A DNA stretch of 30,714 nt from a virus, in the IMG/VR virus record IMGVR_UViG_3300036401_000829, positions 1 through 30,714 of that record. One strand, given 5' to 3'. The position numbers were made by a program, and so were the translations under genes. How positions within the stretch are numbered: the first letter of the stretch is position 1; each line of letters starts with the position of its first letter. The notes beneath the pieces were generated by a model, which searched no databases, had not been told where the DNA came from, and saw only the letters and a program-made list of their open reading frames with translations. Below, piece after piece: positions 1-7,575 of the stretch.

Positions 1-1038
1 CTACTGTTCCCCTGTGATAGTTCTAAGAGTCGAGTTCCCCGGGCAGATAGCATTGAGCGCTTCCGCTTTTGCGGTTATACGGATTCTGGAATAATAGCGT
101 GACATTTTGATCGACTGGTGACCCGCGATTGACATGATTGTTTCGTCGGGCGCACCCGACTCAAACAGTTTTGTGATGATCTGGTTGCGGAAGTTTCGCG
201 GCTGCAACCACTCCAGCCCTGTTTTTTTGCGCATCGTCCTGAATGCCGACCGTATAAAGTATGGCGACGCCGGCTTGCTCACGTCGTAGGCTCCACGCTT
301 CAGACGATATGGAAAGATATAGTGGTCCGCATGCCACGCTCCCAGACGTTTTGCCCGCTCCACGATCCTGCGCACTTGTTTCGCGGCCACTGCGTTCAGC
401 GGCACTACGCGCGCACGAAATTCATTCTTCACTTTCGTATCAGGTATATGGATTGTCGGCGGCTCGTGCTCCAGAAAGACATGTTTCATCTGCAGGTGCC
501 GCAACTCGATTCCCATCGCTGACGTATTATTCGTGAGCGAGACCGCCCAGTAGGCCACGCTCCAATCCGGGTTCCCTGCCACCACGCGAAAGAATCTTTC
601 TTCTTCTTCCGCGGTCAGGACTTTCGGCGGCGTCCAGTTGGGTAATGGCAGCGGCTTGTAATGCTTTTCGATCAGGTCCCACAAGTCTGCCGCTTTCAAA
701 ATCTGCGCCAGCGTATTCAACTCATGATTCACACAGGAGGCTCCTGCTTCCATTCGCCGCTGCCGCTGGTACTCCAGAAAATGGCCAATATGAATTTGCG
801 ACAGCAGCAAGCCCGCAAACATTTTGCTCAAATTTCGGACATACCATTCATACATTTCGATCGTCCGGGCCTTTTTGCTGTGCATCTTCTTGATCTCCAG
901 CCAGTGCCTGGCTGCATCCTCAAAAGGAAGTGTACGAAACTGCAACGGCGTCATTACTCTCATAGTTTCTGGCCTTGCTTGCGACGCTCCGGCCGTAGGA
1001 GGTAGCCGGGAGGACCGCTTACTTGGGTTCAACGTCAT
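1..1038 (-). CDS. int: Tyrosine recombinase (phage integrase)
   Basis: A 345-residue tyrosine-recombinase-family protein, expected to integrate and excise the prophage by site-specific recombination. The N-terminal half (about 35-125) looks like a SAM-like core-binding domain with a WLEIKKMHSKK segment. The catalytic half starts near 140. Visible active-site candidates are Arg180 (GIELRHLQ), Lys204 (TKVKNEFRAR), Arg284, His307 (AGHQSI) and Tyr316 (SRYYS). Box II, normally HxxR, reads R-N-F-R, so the first histidine is replaced by arginine. The stop codon lies at the very edge of the window but the frame is complete. The start at 1038 has no clear ribosome binding site; Met26 at 963 is an alternative. 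It is the last gene of the minus-strand series, downstream of the lysis genes. No attachment site could be recognised beside it. Confidence 0.9.
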   Translation of the reverse strand: MTLNPSKRSSRLPPTAGASQARPETMRVMTPLQFRTLPFEDAARHWLEIKKMHSKKARTIEMYEWYVRNLSKMFAGLLLSQIHIGHFLEYQRQRRMEAGASCVNHELNTLAQILKAADLWDLIEKHYKPLPLPNWTPPKVLTAEEEERFFRVVAGNPDWSVAYWAVSLTNNTSAMGIELRHLQMKHVFLEHEPPTIHIPDTKVKNEFRARVVPLNAVAAKQVRRIVERAKRLGAWHADHYIFPYRLKRGAYDVSKPASPYFIRSAFRTMRKKTGLEWLQPRNFRNQIITKLFESGAPDETIMSIAGHQSIKMSRYYSRIRITAKAEALNAICPGNSTLRTITGEQ

Positions 1039-1198
1039 TCTATGTGATTCGCAGTTTATTCGCTACAACAAAATCTAGCGCAGCTACGGGGTCGGGACCC
1101 ACAACATATAGTTTGGCCAAAAGCTTGCGACCCACTGCCGACTATCTCGACTTCCGCTATTGCGCTTGCCTCAACAGGCCGCTTGCCTTCGTCGCTTC

Positions 1199-1489
1199 TT
1201 ATCCTCCGACGACCGGCTGCAACGGCGTGTTCACCGGCATGAGCGCCATCACGCTTTCCGGCGTCATCTCTCTGCCTGCCGCATCGTGGGCAGCTTGAAT
1301 CGCAATAGACGCCAGGTTGCCGAATGCCGCTGTCACGCGTTCCATGGTGGCCGCATCAAAGTTGCCCGCTCCGCTTGCCGGTGCCACTGCGCCAAGGATC
1401 TGTTCAATAAACAGCGCTGCATCGGTCACGGTCTTCAATGCCTGTTGCAGTTTGTCTGCCGTGGAAATGGTCGTTGGATTCGTTGCCAA
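1199..1489 (-). CDS. Small hypothetical phage protein (96 aa)
   Basis: A 96-residue protein of unknown function between the holin-like gene and the integrase. The start is TTG at 1489, preceded by GAGGTG at a spacing of about 6, which is why this start is preferred. The sequence is predicted to be mostly helical and alanine-rich (ATMERVTAAFGNLASIAIQ), with no signal peptide or clear membrane span. A gap of 25 bases separates it from the holin-lipoprotein gene, so it probably belongs to the same transcript. Its position suggests a lysis-associated or tail-end accessory role, but no family was recognised. Confidence 0.7.
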   Translation of the reverse strand: MATNPTTISTADKLQQALKTVTDAALFIEQILGAVAPASGAGNFDAATMERVTAAFGNLASIAIQAAHDAAGREMTPESVMALMPVNTPLQPVVGG

Positions 1490-1514
1490 GATTGCACCTC
1501 GTGAAAAGCAGTAT

Positions 1515-2393
1515 TTAGTAATTGGTATTTGGTACTTGGTTGGAAAAGCGGCCTTGATCGTCGCGAAGAGCTGGGGTTTGGTACTTGGTGGAATAACGGC
1601 GATTTATGGCCGCGAACAGTCGTCTATTCTTATTTTGTGGCTGGGCTTCATCCCCTGGAATTGCCGGCTTCAACGACGCAATCGCCGCCATTGGATCGCG
1701 AACATCCGCCAGCCCCACAGCTCCCACTGCCTTTTTCCCCATCAAACCGCGTACCGCATTCAGCAGCGCCGGAAATTGTTCCAGCAATCCCATCACCGCC
1801 GCTTGTTTCTCCTGCAAGGTTGCTGATTTATCTTTTGCCACTTTGGCCACCGCGTAGGCGGCAAAGGCGTCCACGGCGGCAATCTGCGCCTGGCGCGCTT
1901 TCTCCACGGCCTGCTGCGCCTCGCGCGTTTGCGGCAGGTAAAACGCGTGCGGATCAAACCCCGCATCCTGCGTGCCATCCTGTGAATCGGCGGCGCACGC
2001 GTGCCGGATGTCGGCATCAAAGTGGTTGTAGCCTGCCACCGCGCAATCAATCAGCGCCTTGCTCGCTGCTAGTGACGCGTATGTCGTCCGGTCCCACGTA
2101 CTCACGCATCCTGCCAGCAATGCGCATGCAGGGATGGCCACGCACAAGGCCAGCACGCTGCTGATCTTTGTCCAGTCAGTGATGCGCGCGGGCTGATTTC
2201 CCGGCAGGGGCGACTGCTTCAGATACAGCAGCACTGATTTCACGCCAATCACCAGCGCCGCGGCGCCAATTTTCGTCAGGCCAGCTTTGGAAAAGTTAAA
2301 GCTCGCCGGATCCAGTTGCATGGTGGCCAGCGCGGTAATCATTGAGCTGAGCGCAAACACTCCCAGCCCCTTGAACCAGGTTGCAAGGTTCAT
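1515..2393 (-). CDS. Holin-like membrane protein fused to a lipoprotein
   Basis: A 292-residue protein with two parts. Residues 1-65 carry two hydrophobic segments (around 10-25 and 40-58) ending in LLYLKQSPLPG, as in small phage holins. Residues 75-95 form a third hydrophobic stretch ending in the lipobox LLAGC, followed by a polar domain rich in Ala and Gln (about 100-250). A holin of this type would permeabilise the inner membrane for the lysozyme, and a lipoprotein next to it could act like a spanin or Rz1 partner; both roles are inferred. ATG at 2393 has a strong GAGGAG site. An in-frame GTG near the third hydrophobic stretch could start a separate lipoprotein. The last 25 residues are encoded by a chromosomal-type low-complexity repeat, so the C terminus may be a late extension. 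The lysozyme gene lies upstream. Confidence 0.75.
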   Translation of the reverse strand: MNLATWFKGLGVFALSSMITALATMQLDPASFNFSKAGLTKIGAAALVIGVKSVLLYLKQSPLPGNQPARITDWTKISSVLALCVAIPACALLAGCVSTWDRTTYASLAASKALIDCAVAGYNHFDADIRHACAADSQDGTQDAGFDPHAFYLPQTREAQQAVEKARQAQIAAVDAFAAYAVAKVAKDKSATLQEKQAAVMGLLEQFPALLNAVRGLMGKKAVGAVGLADVRDPMAAIASLKPAIPGDEAQPQNKNRRLFAAINRRYSTKYQTPALRDDQGRFSNQVPNTNY

Positions 2394-2726
2394 GGTGTTC
2401 TCCTCTTTTCGATTTAAATTGTGTTTAAGTCCGGATCATTGGGAGCCAGAGGCTCCCGGCGCTTGGCTTTCGCCAAAACTTTTCGCCGCAGATTACGCAG
2501 ATAAAACCTGATCTGAACTTTTTCTGTGCGAATCAGGGGCAAAGACACTTTCGTGAGCAACGCAAATCGGAATTGGTATTCATTCGTAAATTCGCGGCTC
2601 GCTTTTGGCTTTCGGCTCTTGTTCTTGATTCTTGATGGAAGACCTGCCATCCCGAAGCTTTAGCCATGAAATCCTCGGTCTTACAAAAGCCAATAGCCAA
2701 GAGCTAAAGGCCAAAAACCGATTTCC
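2394..2726. other. 333-bp spacer made of dispersed repeat words
   Basis: This gap between the lysozyme and holin-like genes holds no convincing gene. It contains short repeat words seen elsewhere in the window, such as GCCGCAGATTACGCAGAT near 2485 and AGCCAAGAGCTAAAGGCC near 2695, which recurs as GGCCAAGAGCTAAGAGCC near 7551. A palindrome-like GGAGCCAGAGGCTCC lies near 2441. Reading frames across the stretch look like translated repeats. Confidence 0.6.
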
Positions 2727-3236
2727 TCACCCCTCAGCCCTCTTCATCCATCCCGCCAAATTCACAGCCTGGGACGGATTGTTGGCGGCTATGTGCCGAT
2801 AGTGCCACGAGCTGAATTGGCAGAGCAGCCCGTAGAACCTTTGCGGATCAATGGCATTGATGGCCGCTAATGTCTTCGGCCCCATTTTGCCGTCTTCTGT
2901 GAGCTGCTGGCCCTGGGAGTTCATAGCGCGCTGGGCATAGACGGCCGCCTGCCGCACTCCCATGTTCACGCCCATATCAAAAAGCTTGTTTGCCACATTC
3001 TGGTTCTCCACTTCGGCCAGGCGCATGGCGTCCCAGTATTCGCGCTCTTCAATCTTTTCCGCTTCGGTCAACGCATCTTCAGCCGGACCAGTAAAGAATT
3101 CCTCCGGCAGATCAGGATGGAACTTTTCCGCGATGCCAAAGCGCGTCCGCCCGCCTGCATCCACAGTCACCTTGCCGGAACGGGTTGAATCTTCATGCTG
3201 CAGCGTGAACAAAAATGCTGTTTTGAAATCGCCCAT
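2727..3236 (-). CDS. Phage lysozyme, GH108 family, with peptidoglycan-binding C terminus
   Basis: A 169-residue endolysin expected to cleave peptidoglycan at lysis. The N-terminal region has the GH108 signature: a glutamate in LQHEDS (near residue 13), then DAGGRTRFGIAEKFHPDL. This family is the ZliS/secretion-activator type of N-acetylmuramidase. The C-terminal half (about 95-165) resembles a peptidoglycan-binding domain, with EDGKMGPKTLAAINAIDPQ. No signal peptide or signal-anchor is seen, so export would depend on the holin. ATG at 3236 is chosen because GGAG lies eight bases upstream; the frame is open further upstream but would run into the HNH gene. It sits between the HNH endonuclease (34-base gap) and the holin-like gene, completing a lysis cassette. 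Confidence 0.92.
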   Translation of the reverse strand: MGDFKTAFLFTLQHEDSTRSGKVTVDAGGRTRFGIAEKFHPDLPEEFFTGPAEDALTEAEKIEEREYWDAMRLAEVENQNVANKLFDMGVNMGVRQAAVYAQRAMNSQGQQLTEDGKMGPKTLAAINAIDPQRFYGLLCQFSSWHYRHIAANNPSQAVNLAGWMKRAEG

Positions 3237-3270
3237 AACTTTTTCTCCAAAATTGAAATTGGTGTGCCGG

Positions 3271-3834
3271 TCATCCGGAACCGTGATCAAAGCTCATCTT
3301 CGGGAATCGGTATAGAACTAACGGATTCCTGCTTTGGCTGATCGGCAGCGTCGCTCTGAATTGCCGCCGCAGCCAGCTTACGTGGCGCCAGCTCGTGCCT
3401 CTGGCAATACAGGTGATGGTTGCGTGCGTCACTCCATATTCGCGTGCTATGTCACTCACACGTAGCAAGCCTTCCGCCAGAATGGTTTTTATCTTTCTTA
3501 CCTGCTCGGCCGTCAGTTTGGCGCTCCTATGGTTTTCACCCTGCCGGCTCCTGCCTTTCTCCATCATGTCTCTCACGTTGTCCATCATCGTTCCCAGGAA
3601 CAGGTGCTCAGGATTCACGCAGGCCCGGACGTCGCACTTGTGGCAGACCACCAGCCCGGGCGCAATCTCGCCACGAAAGAACGTCCATGCCAGCCGATGC
3701 GCCAGATGCACCTTTCGCTCAAAGCGCACCATGCCATATCCGTCGGCACGTACCTGGCCGCGCCATAGCCAGCATCCGCTCTTCGGCTCGGGACACACCT
3801 TGGCCAGAAATCTTTCTCTTGGAGTAAGTTTCAT
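3271..3834 (-). CDS. HNH homing-type endonuclease with DNA-binding helix-turn-helix
   Basis: A 187-residue HNH_3-type endonuclease. The nuclease core spans about 20-85: GCWLWRG, then AHRLAW, the zinc-binding CHKCD and the CVNPEHLFLG motif with the HNH histidine. A second part (about 105-155) reads AKLTAEQVRKIKTILAEG and IAREYGVTHATITCIARG, a helix-turn-helix like those of free-standing homing endonucleases. Such enzymes cut specific DNA and often spread as mobile genes inside phages. Its place between lysis and accessory genes rather than beside the terminase favours a homing-type role over a packaging role. The C-terminal 30 residues look unrelated to the family. The gene is divergent from the plus-strand secreted protein at 3929. 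Confidence 0.88.
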   Translation of the reverse strand: MKLTPRERFLAKVCPEPKSGCWLWRGQVRADGYGMVRFERKVHLAHRLAWTFFRGEIAPGLVVCHKCDVRACVNPEHLFLGTMMDNVRDMMEKGRSRQGENHRSAKLTAEQVRKIKTILAEGLLRVSDIAREYGVTHATITCIARGTSWRHVSWLRRQFRATLPISQSRNPLVLYRFPKMSFDHGSG

Positions 3835-3928
3835 TGGGTTCTCTTTTCGGGAGAATCTCGCTTTCGCTTTGAGTTGCTGACTTGCGGTATAGACTTTGTG
3901 AAGTCACATTCACAGGACGGAGGCGTTC

Positions 3929-4417
3929 TTGCGGATAGCGTTCATAATGCCTTTTGTCTTATCGTCCATCGTTTTTGCTCGGGCCCAGATGGCAAAGACT
4001 TCTGTCAGCGTGCGGCAGGTCGGGACTGACGCGATTGGCCCACTACTCAAGCAAGCGGTGCAGGCTGAATTGAAAAAATCCGGCATTCCCGGTGCTAATC
4101 ATGCAAATAGCGGCTTCAGACATTTCATCGAACTGGTTACTCTGGATAGCGGAACCCAGAATGGCGAATCGTCCTTCGTGTCCGTAGTGATCACTTCCAT
4201 GACTCCCAACGGCTGGCCTACGCCAGATCTCTGGTACCACAAGGTAGTACTTGTAAAACGCAACGATGTACCGGATATTGCTGCGAGCATGGTCAAGGAC
4301 ATGTGGGCAAGTTGGTGCAACGAGATCAAGAGTTCGCTACGCCCATGCCCAGCAGAAGAGCCGTGGCCGGGAAAACCGCAGCGCCCTGACAACAGGCCAG
4401 TCGAGCGTTCCCGATGA
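3929..4417 (+). CDS. Predicted secreted protein, moron
   Basis: A 162-residue protein on the plus strand, opposite to the late operon, with a probable Sec signal peptide (hydrophobic residues 3-17, cleavage after FARAQ or nearby). The mature part has no recognised domain; it contains LLKQAVQAELKKSGIPGA and a W-rich stretch (WYHKVVLVKRND and MWASWCNEIKSS). The start is TTG at 3929, preceded by GGAGG with a spacing of five bases. It is divergent from the HNH gene, with 94 bases between. Being secreted and antisense to the virion genes, it is best read as a lysogenic-conversion (moron) gene. The function is unknown. Confidence 0.7.
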   Translation: MRIAFIMPFVLSSIVFARAQMAKTSVSVRQVGTDAIGPLLKQAVQAELKKSGIPGANHANSGFRHFIELVTLDSGTQNGESSFVSVVITSMTPNGWPTPDLWYHKVVLVKRNDVPDIAASMVKDMWASWCNEIKSSLRPCPAEEPWPGKPQRPDNRPVERSR

Positions 4418-4446
4418 CGGTCGGCTCTGCCGAGATTCGGCCAATC

Positions 4447-4611
4447 CTAAACACTGGGTGCATGCTTGCCGTTTGCGCTGATGCCCTTACGGTCGGCGAA
4501 ATCAGTCCACATGAGCTTGTGCTGGTACACGATAATCGACAACTTGCGATAAATCCCCAGCAGCACCAGCAGGTTCGCTGCGGTAATAAGATCGGTAAAA
4601 TGAATTTGCAT
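4447..4611 (-). CDS. Small single-span membrane protein (54 aa)
   Basis: A 54-residue protein with one hydrophobic segment (about 6-20, DLITAANLLVLLGIYRKL) followed by a polar tail containing HKLMWTDFADRKGI. ATG at 4611 has a strong GAGGAG site five bases upstream, which argues for a real gene despite the short length. It is on the late strand and lies between two plus-strand accessory genes. Small membrane proteins of this shape occur near phage lysis genes, so a holin or anti-holin role is possible, but this is inference from position and topology only. Confidence 0.72.
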   Translation of the reverse strand: MQIHFTDLITAANLLVLLGIYRKLSIIVYQHKLMWTDFADRKGISANGKHAPSV

Positions 4612-4673
4612 GGATCTCCTCTCTTGAAAGAAATGGTTCACGCAAAACAAAATAGGCGCGGCCTATGTGAATC

Positions 4674-4695
4674 CGGCGGCGCGCTCCGCTAGAAT
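4674..4695 (+). promoter_or_regulatory. Possible promoter for a leaderless methyltransferase mRNA
   Basis: A good -10 hexamer TAGAAT (4690-4695) lies six bases before the GTG start at 4702, so transcription would begin at or next to the start codon. No ribosome binding site is visible there, which fits a leaderless message. The -35 position 17 bases upstream is weak (GTGAAT, 4667-4672). The word TATGTGAATC occurs twice nearby (about 4664 and 4699). Confidence 0.35.
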
Positions 4696-4701
4696 CCGTA
4701 T

Positions 4702-5475
4702 GTGAATCAGGCCGTATCTCACAAATATCGTTTGCTGTTCAAGCTGCTTTTCAGCCGTCCGTCGGAATTTTTTGACCGGGTCAAGACAGCGGCTGAAGGA
4801 ATGGCGTCACCCCCGCAATCTTTCGCTGGGGCCAAAGGGCTTGATCTTGCGGCGATGCTGGATCTGAGTTCGAAATACCTGGGGCTAGACCTGAGCAGCT
4901 TCCTGCATGACCCGAGCGCCGAGGCCATCCGCGAACACATTGCTTCTGAAAGGGCGCTCCTGGAACGTCCTGCATCAGCCGCCATGCATGACGCCGATGC
5001 TGGACTCTCTGAGTTCTGCTATGTGATTTGCCGCGCGCTACGGCCGCGCGTTGTGGTGGAAACCGGAGTGGGCAGTGGAGTGACCACTTCTTTTATCCTG
5101 CAGGCCCTGGCCGCCAACAACGAAGGGCATCTCTGGAGCATTGACCTGCCGCCCATTGGCGCGGAACAGTTTGCCGGCAGCTTTGTGCCCCAACCGCTAC
5201 GCAGCCGCTGGACTCTGCTTCGCGGCCGCTCCCGGGATCTGCTGCCGCTGCTCTTGAACGACCTCCCTGCCCCTGACGTGTTCCTGCATGACAGCCTGCA
5301 TACCACCAGAAACATGACTTTCGAATTCCAGGCCGCATGGCAAAAGATGAATGCCGGCGGAGTTCTTCTTTCCGATGACATCCATATGAGCAAGGCTTTT
5401 GCGCGCTTCATCACCGGCAAGCAGGTCGGCCTGGCGCTGGCCGGCAAACGGTTCGGGGTGGCGTTCAAGCGCTAA
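4702..5475 (+). CDS. Class I SAM-dependent methyltransferase (Methyltransf_24-like)
   Basis: A 257-residue Rossmann-fold methyltransferase. The SAM-binding motif I is VVVETGVGSGVTTSFIL (about 117-133), followed by an acidic position at LWSIDLPP, and later PDVFLHDSLHTTRNM and GGVLLSDDIHMS, all typical of the methyltransferase 24 family. Members often methylate sugars or small molecules and sit near glycan genes; the substrate here is unknown. It is on the plus strand, between two minus-strand phage genes, and ends at a terminator-like hairpin, so it is probably an accessory gene expressed on its own. GTG at 4702 lacks a ribosome binding site. A role in modifying a surface glycan or phage receptor is possible but not shown. 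Confidence 0.82.
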   Translation: MNQAVSHKYRLLFKLLFSRPSEFFDRVKTAAEGMASPPQSFAGAKGLDLAAMLDLSSKYLGLDLSSFLHDPSAEAIREHIASERALLERPASAAMHDADAGLSEFCYVICRALRPRVVVETGVGSGVTTSFILQALAANNEGHLWSIDLPPIGAEQFAGSFVPQPLRSRWTLLRGRSRDLLPLLLNDLPAPDVFLHDSLHTTRNMTFEFQAAWQKMNAGGVLLSDDIHMSKAFARFITGKQVGLALAGKRFGVAFKR

Positions 5476-5504
5476 CCTCCACTTTCTGTATCTTCATTGA
5501 GAGC

Positions 5505-5531
5505 AAATGCAGAATCGGCTTCGGCATTTTT
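5505..5531 (+). terminator. Hairpin terminator after the methyltransferase
   Basis: AAATGC (5505-5510) pairs with GCATTT (5524-5529), with an inner GAA/TTC extension across one mismatch and a TCGGC loop, followed by T residues. It lies 30 bases after the methyltransferase stop and just before the stop of the convergent fibre gene; the A-rich start of the stem could let it work in both directions. Confidence 0.55.
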
Positions 5532-5575
5532 CGAGTGTGTCTCTTCAAGTTTGCGGGGCAACCTACTGAACCATG

Positions 5576-7450
5576 TCAGTTTCCGATCACCCAGTAGTAA
5601 AACGCATAATTGTTCCCGGCGACGCACGTCCCGTTGAGCCCGAAGAGCGCGACGGTCGTCGACATGCCGAAAGTAGCTGCCGGCACTGCGGGAGCAAACC
5701 CGTCCCCCCTAGTAGCCAGACCTACTGGGGCCGTCGGAAAAGCACCGTCGTGAAAAGTTAGCCGAAACCCGGGATTTGCTGATTGTCCTGTGCCCGAGCA
5801 CGCGATCAAAACCGTACCCGCAGTATCATTACCAGAGACCGAGACAACGCTCGCGGTATTGCCCCAACTTCCTAGGCCAAGGCCAGTAATGGCCCAATCG
5901 CCAATCACAACCGGCGTGCCTTGATTCGCTCTCAATCGATTTAATGGAGTAGTTCCGCCCAGCGTTTTGTTGGTCAAGGTGTCCGTCGTCGTCCGTGCAA
6001 CCAAGGTATCTGTCACCGCTGCGGGTAAAGTGAGAATGCCAGCGCCCGCAACTGAGGACGCCTGGACGATCGTATTGCCCGATGTTGCACCTGTCCACCG
6101 GATGCCCTGTGGGCTATTTAGAAAGAGAGTGCCGCCATTTCCTAATTGTATTGAGCTGCCAGCATTGTTCGTGAAGAGAATTCCGCCTGCTGCATCATTT
6201 GTGATGCTAGCTGGAAGGGTTTGCGCAGTAGTTTGGAGGGTAATGCCGCCAGCCGTCGTGATCGTTCCCGTAACGTCTGAAACGTTTGTTTTTGCTCCGG
6301 AACCGAGGAAAACACTGCCGCTAGTATTCCCCTGTACGAACGTGTTGGAATAAGGAGAGGAGTTTGAAATAAAGAAATGGCTTACACCGAGGTTGTCTGC
6401 GATATTAAACGCCGTTGTGCCAGAAACTTGTTTAATCGTCGCAACACCAAGCGTATTAGCGGCACCCATATTTACGTTGCTCAGCGAAGCAGTTCCTGCC
6501 ACGGAGAGCGTTCCTGGAATAATGGATCCGCCACTGCTCTGCATTGGCCCGGAAGAAACTGCATTTGATCCGTCGAACCAAAATTCCTGAGTGCTGCATA
6601 CTCCAGCCGCGCTCGCGATTATTCCCATGTTCAAAACATTGGCGGGCGGAACAAATGTCCGGCCCCCAACTCCGTCCTGGCAGATTTCAAAGGCCAGCGG
6701 CTCGCCGGCCACGGCATTGCTCAGCGTGGAACTGGTCACGTTTCCAGTCAAGGTGAGCTTAAAGGTTGAAGCCGTGGATGCGTCAAATGTGGGCGTGGCG
6801 GAGAAGGTGACTGTGGTCAAGGTCCCCAGGCGGCAATCCGTGCGTGAAGTCCCGGCATTATCGGAACAGGTGAGCCCGGCCATCATATTGAAAGCCGTGC
6901 GCTGCGGCTGGCCTACGCCTGAGCTGAAAATCTGCTGAAGGATGTTCCCCGGAATGTTCGATCCTGTCACGGTCCCGGTGAAAGTGGCGTTGCCGTTGCC
7001 TGAGAGGTTGCCGCTTACTGTTGTCCCGCTCAGCGGGGCCCCTTGCGCAAGATTGGTGGGCGCGTAGTTATCGAAGTTGAAGGTGGCCCCGGTGAAAGAA
7101 ACCAGCGTGTACCGCAACACTTCCTGCCCTGTGCTGGAATCCTTTACCGTGACGCGATAGTAAATTCCCGTGGGCGACGTGTTGGCCGGATTGGGCACGG
7201 TAAAACCCGTGACCACGCCGGCGGTCACGGCGGAGCAATAGCCCCGCTTGAGCGCCTGTCCGCCACCGCCAATGGAAACCGATATCGGGTTGTCGCTCTG
7301 ATCGGTAATCAGAAAGCAGAGCTGGCCGGCGGCAAGCTTGGAGCCGTTGATGTCGATAATGTTGGCCGCTGATACTGTGGTGAGGTTCTGGGCAAATCCT
7401 GAACCACAGAGGACACAGAGGAACACAGAGACAAGAAAAAGTTTCTTCAA
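5576..7450 (-). CDS. Tail-fibre-like protein with N-terminal signal peptide
   Basis: A 624-residue, Ser/Thr/Gly/Asn-rich beta-structured protein. Residues 1-20 form a clear Sec signal peptide (MKKLFLVSVFLCVL, then GSGFAQ). Residues 21-125 look like a beta-sandwich head; the middle has short repeats (SGNLSGNGNATFTGTVTGS) typical of fibre shafts; TDTLVARTTTDTLTNKTLGG (near 500) is a motif frequent in phage tail fibres; the C-terminal 110 residues may be a receptor-binding or trimerisation domain with several Cys. The start is TTG at 7450 with a good AGGAG site. Position after the tail-tip gene fits a fibre. A signal peptide is unusual for a virion protein assembled in the cytoplasm, so a secreted adhesin or surface protein remains an alternative. 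Confidence 0.78.
   Translation of the reverse strand: MKKLFLVSVFLCVLCGSGFAQNLTTVSAANIIDINGSKLAAGQLCFLITDQSDNPISVSIGGGGQALKRGYCSAVTAGVVTGFTVPNPANTSPTGIYYRVTVKDSSTGQEVLRYTLVSFTGATFNFDNYAPTNLAQGAPLSGTTVSGNLSGNGNATFTGTVTGSNIPGNILQQIFSSGVGQPQRTAFNMMAGLTCSDNAGTSRTDCRLGTLTTVTFSATPTFDASTASTFKLTLTGNVTSSTLSNAVAGEPLAFEICQDGVGGRTFVPPANVLNMGIIASAAGVCSTQEFWFDGSNAVSSGPMQSSGGSIIPGTLSVAGTASLSNVNMGAANTLGVATIKQVSGTTAFNIADNLGVSHFFISNSSPYSNTFVQGNTSGSVFLGSGAKTNVSDVTGTITTAGGITLQTTAQTLPASITNDAAGGILFTNNAGSSIQLGNGGTLFLNSPQGIRWTGATSGNTIVQASSVAGAGILTLPAAVTDTLVARTTTDTLTNKTLGGTTPLNRLRANQGTPVVIGDWAITGLGLGSWGNTASVVSVSGNDTAGTVLIACSGTGQSANPGFRLTFHDGAFPTAPVGLATRGDGFAPAVPAATFGMSTTVALFGLNGTCVAGNNYAFYYWVIGN
7399..7435. repeat. 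Dispersed CCACAGAGGACACAGAGG-type repeat inside the fibre signal peptide
   Basis: The plus strand reads GAACCACAGAGGACACAGAG and continues in the same period. This low-complexity word is related to both arms of the inverted repeat at 12142-12213. Here it encodes the hydrophobic core and the end of the fibre signal peptide (residues about 6-17). Confidence 0.7.
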
Positions 7451-7474
7451 TGGAATCTCCTGAAAAAGGGCTAG

Positions 7475-7528
7475 CCGCGAATTTCGCGAATGAACAGAAT
7501 CAGATTCGTTTTCATTGGGTTGATTCGC
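7475..7528. repeat. Inverted repeat upstream of the fibre gene
   Basis: CCGCGAAT at about 7475 pairs with ATTCGCGG at about 7521, enclosing an AT-rich loop with GAATGAACAGAATCAGATTC. It lies in the 125-base gap between the tail-tip stop and the fibre start. It resembles a chromosomal repeat rather than a terminator, because no T tract follows the stem on the minus strand. The same gap holds the word AGGCCAAGAGCTAAGAGCC. Confidence 0.5.
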
Positions 7529-7575
7529 GGCAAAAAAGGTTTGGTCTAAAGGCCAAGAGCTAAGAGCCGATTTTT

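Noticed and set aside
3835-3928. Divergent promoter between HNH and secreted-protein genes
   Set aside because: A TATAGA word is present but no acceptable -35 was found at the right distance.
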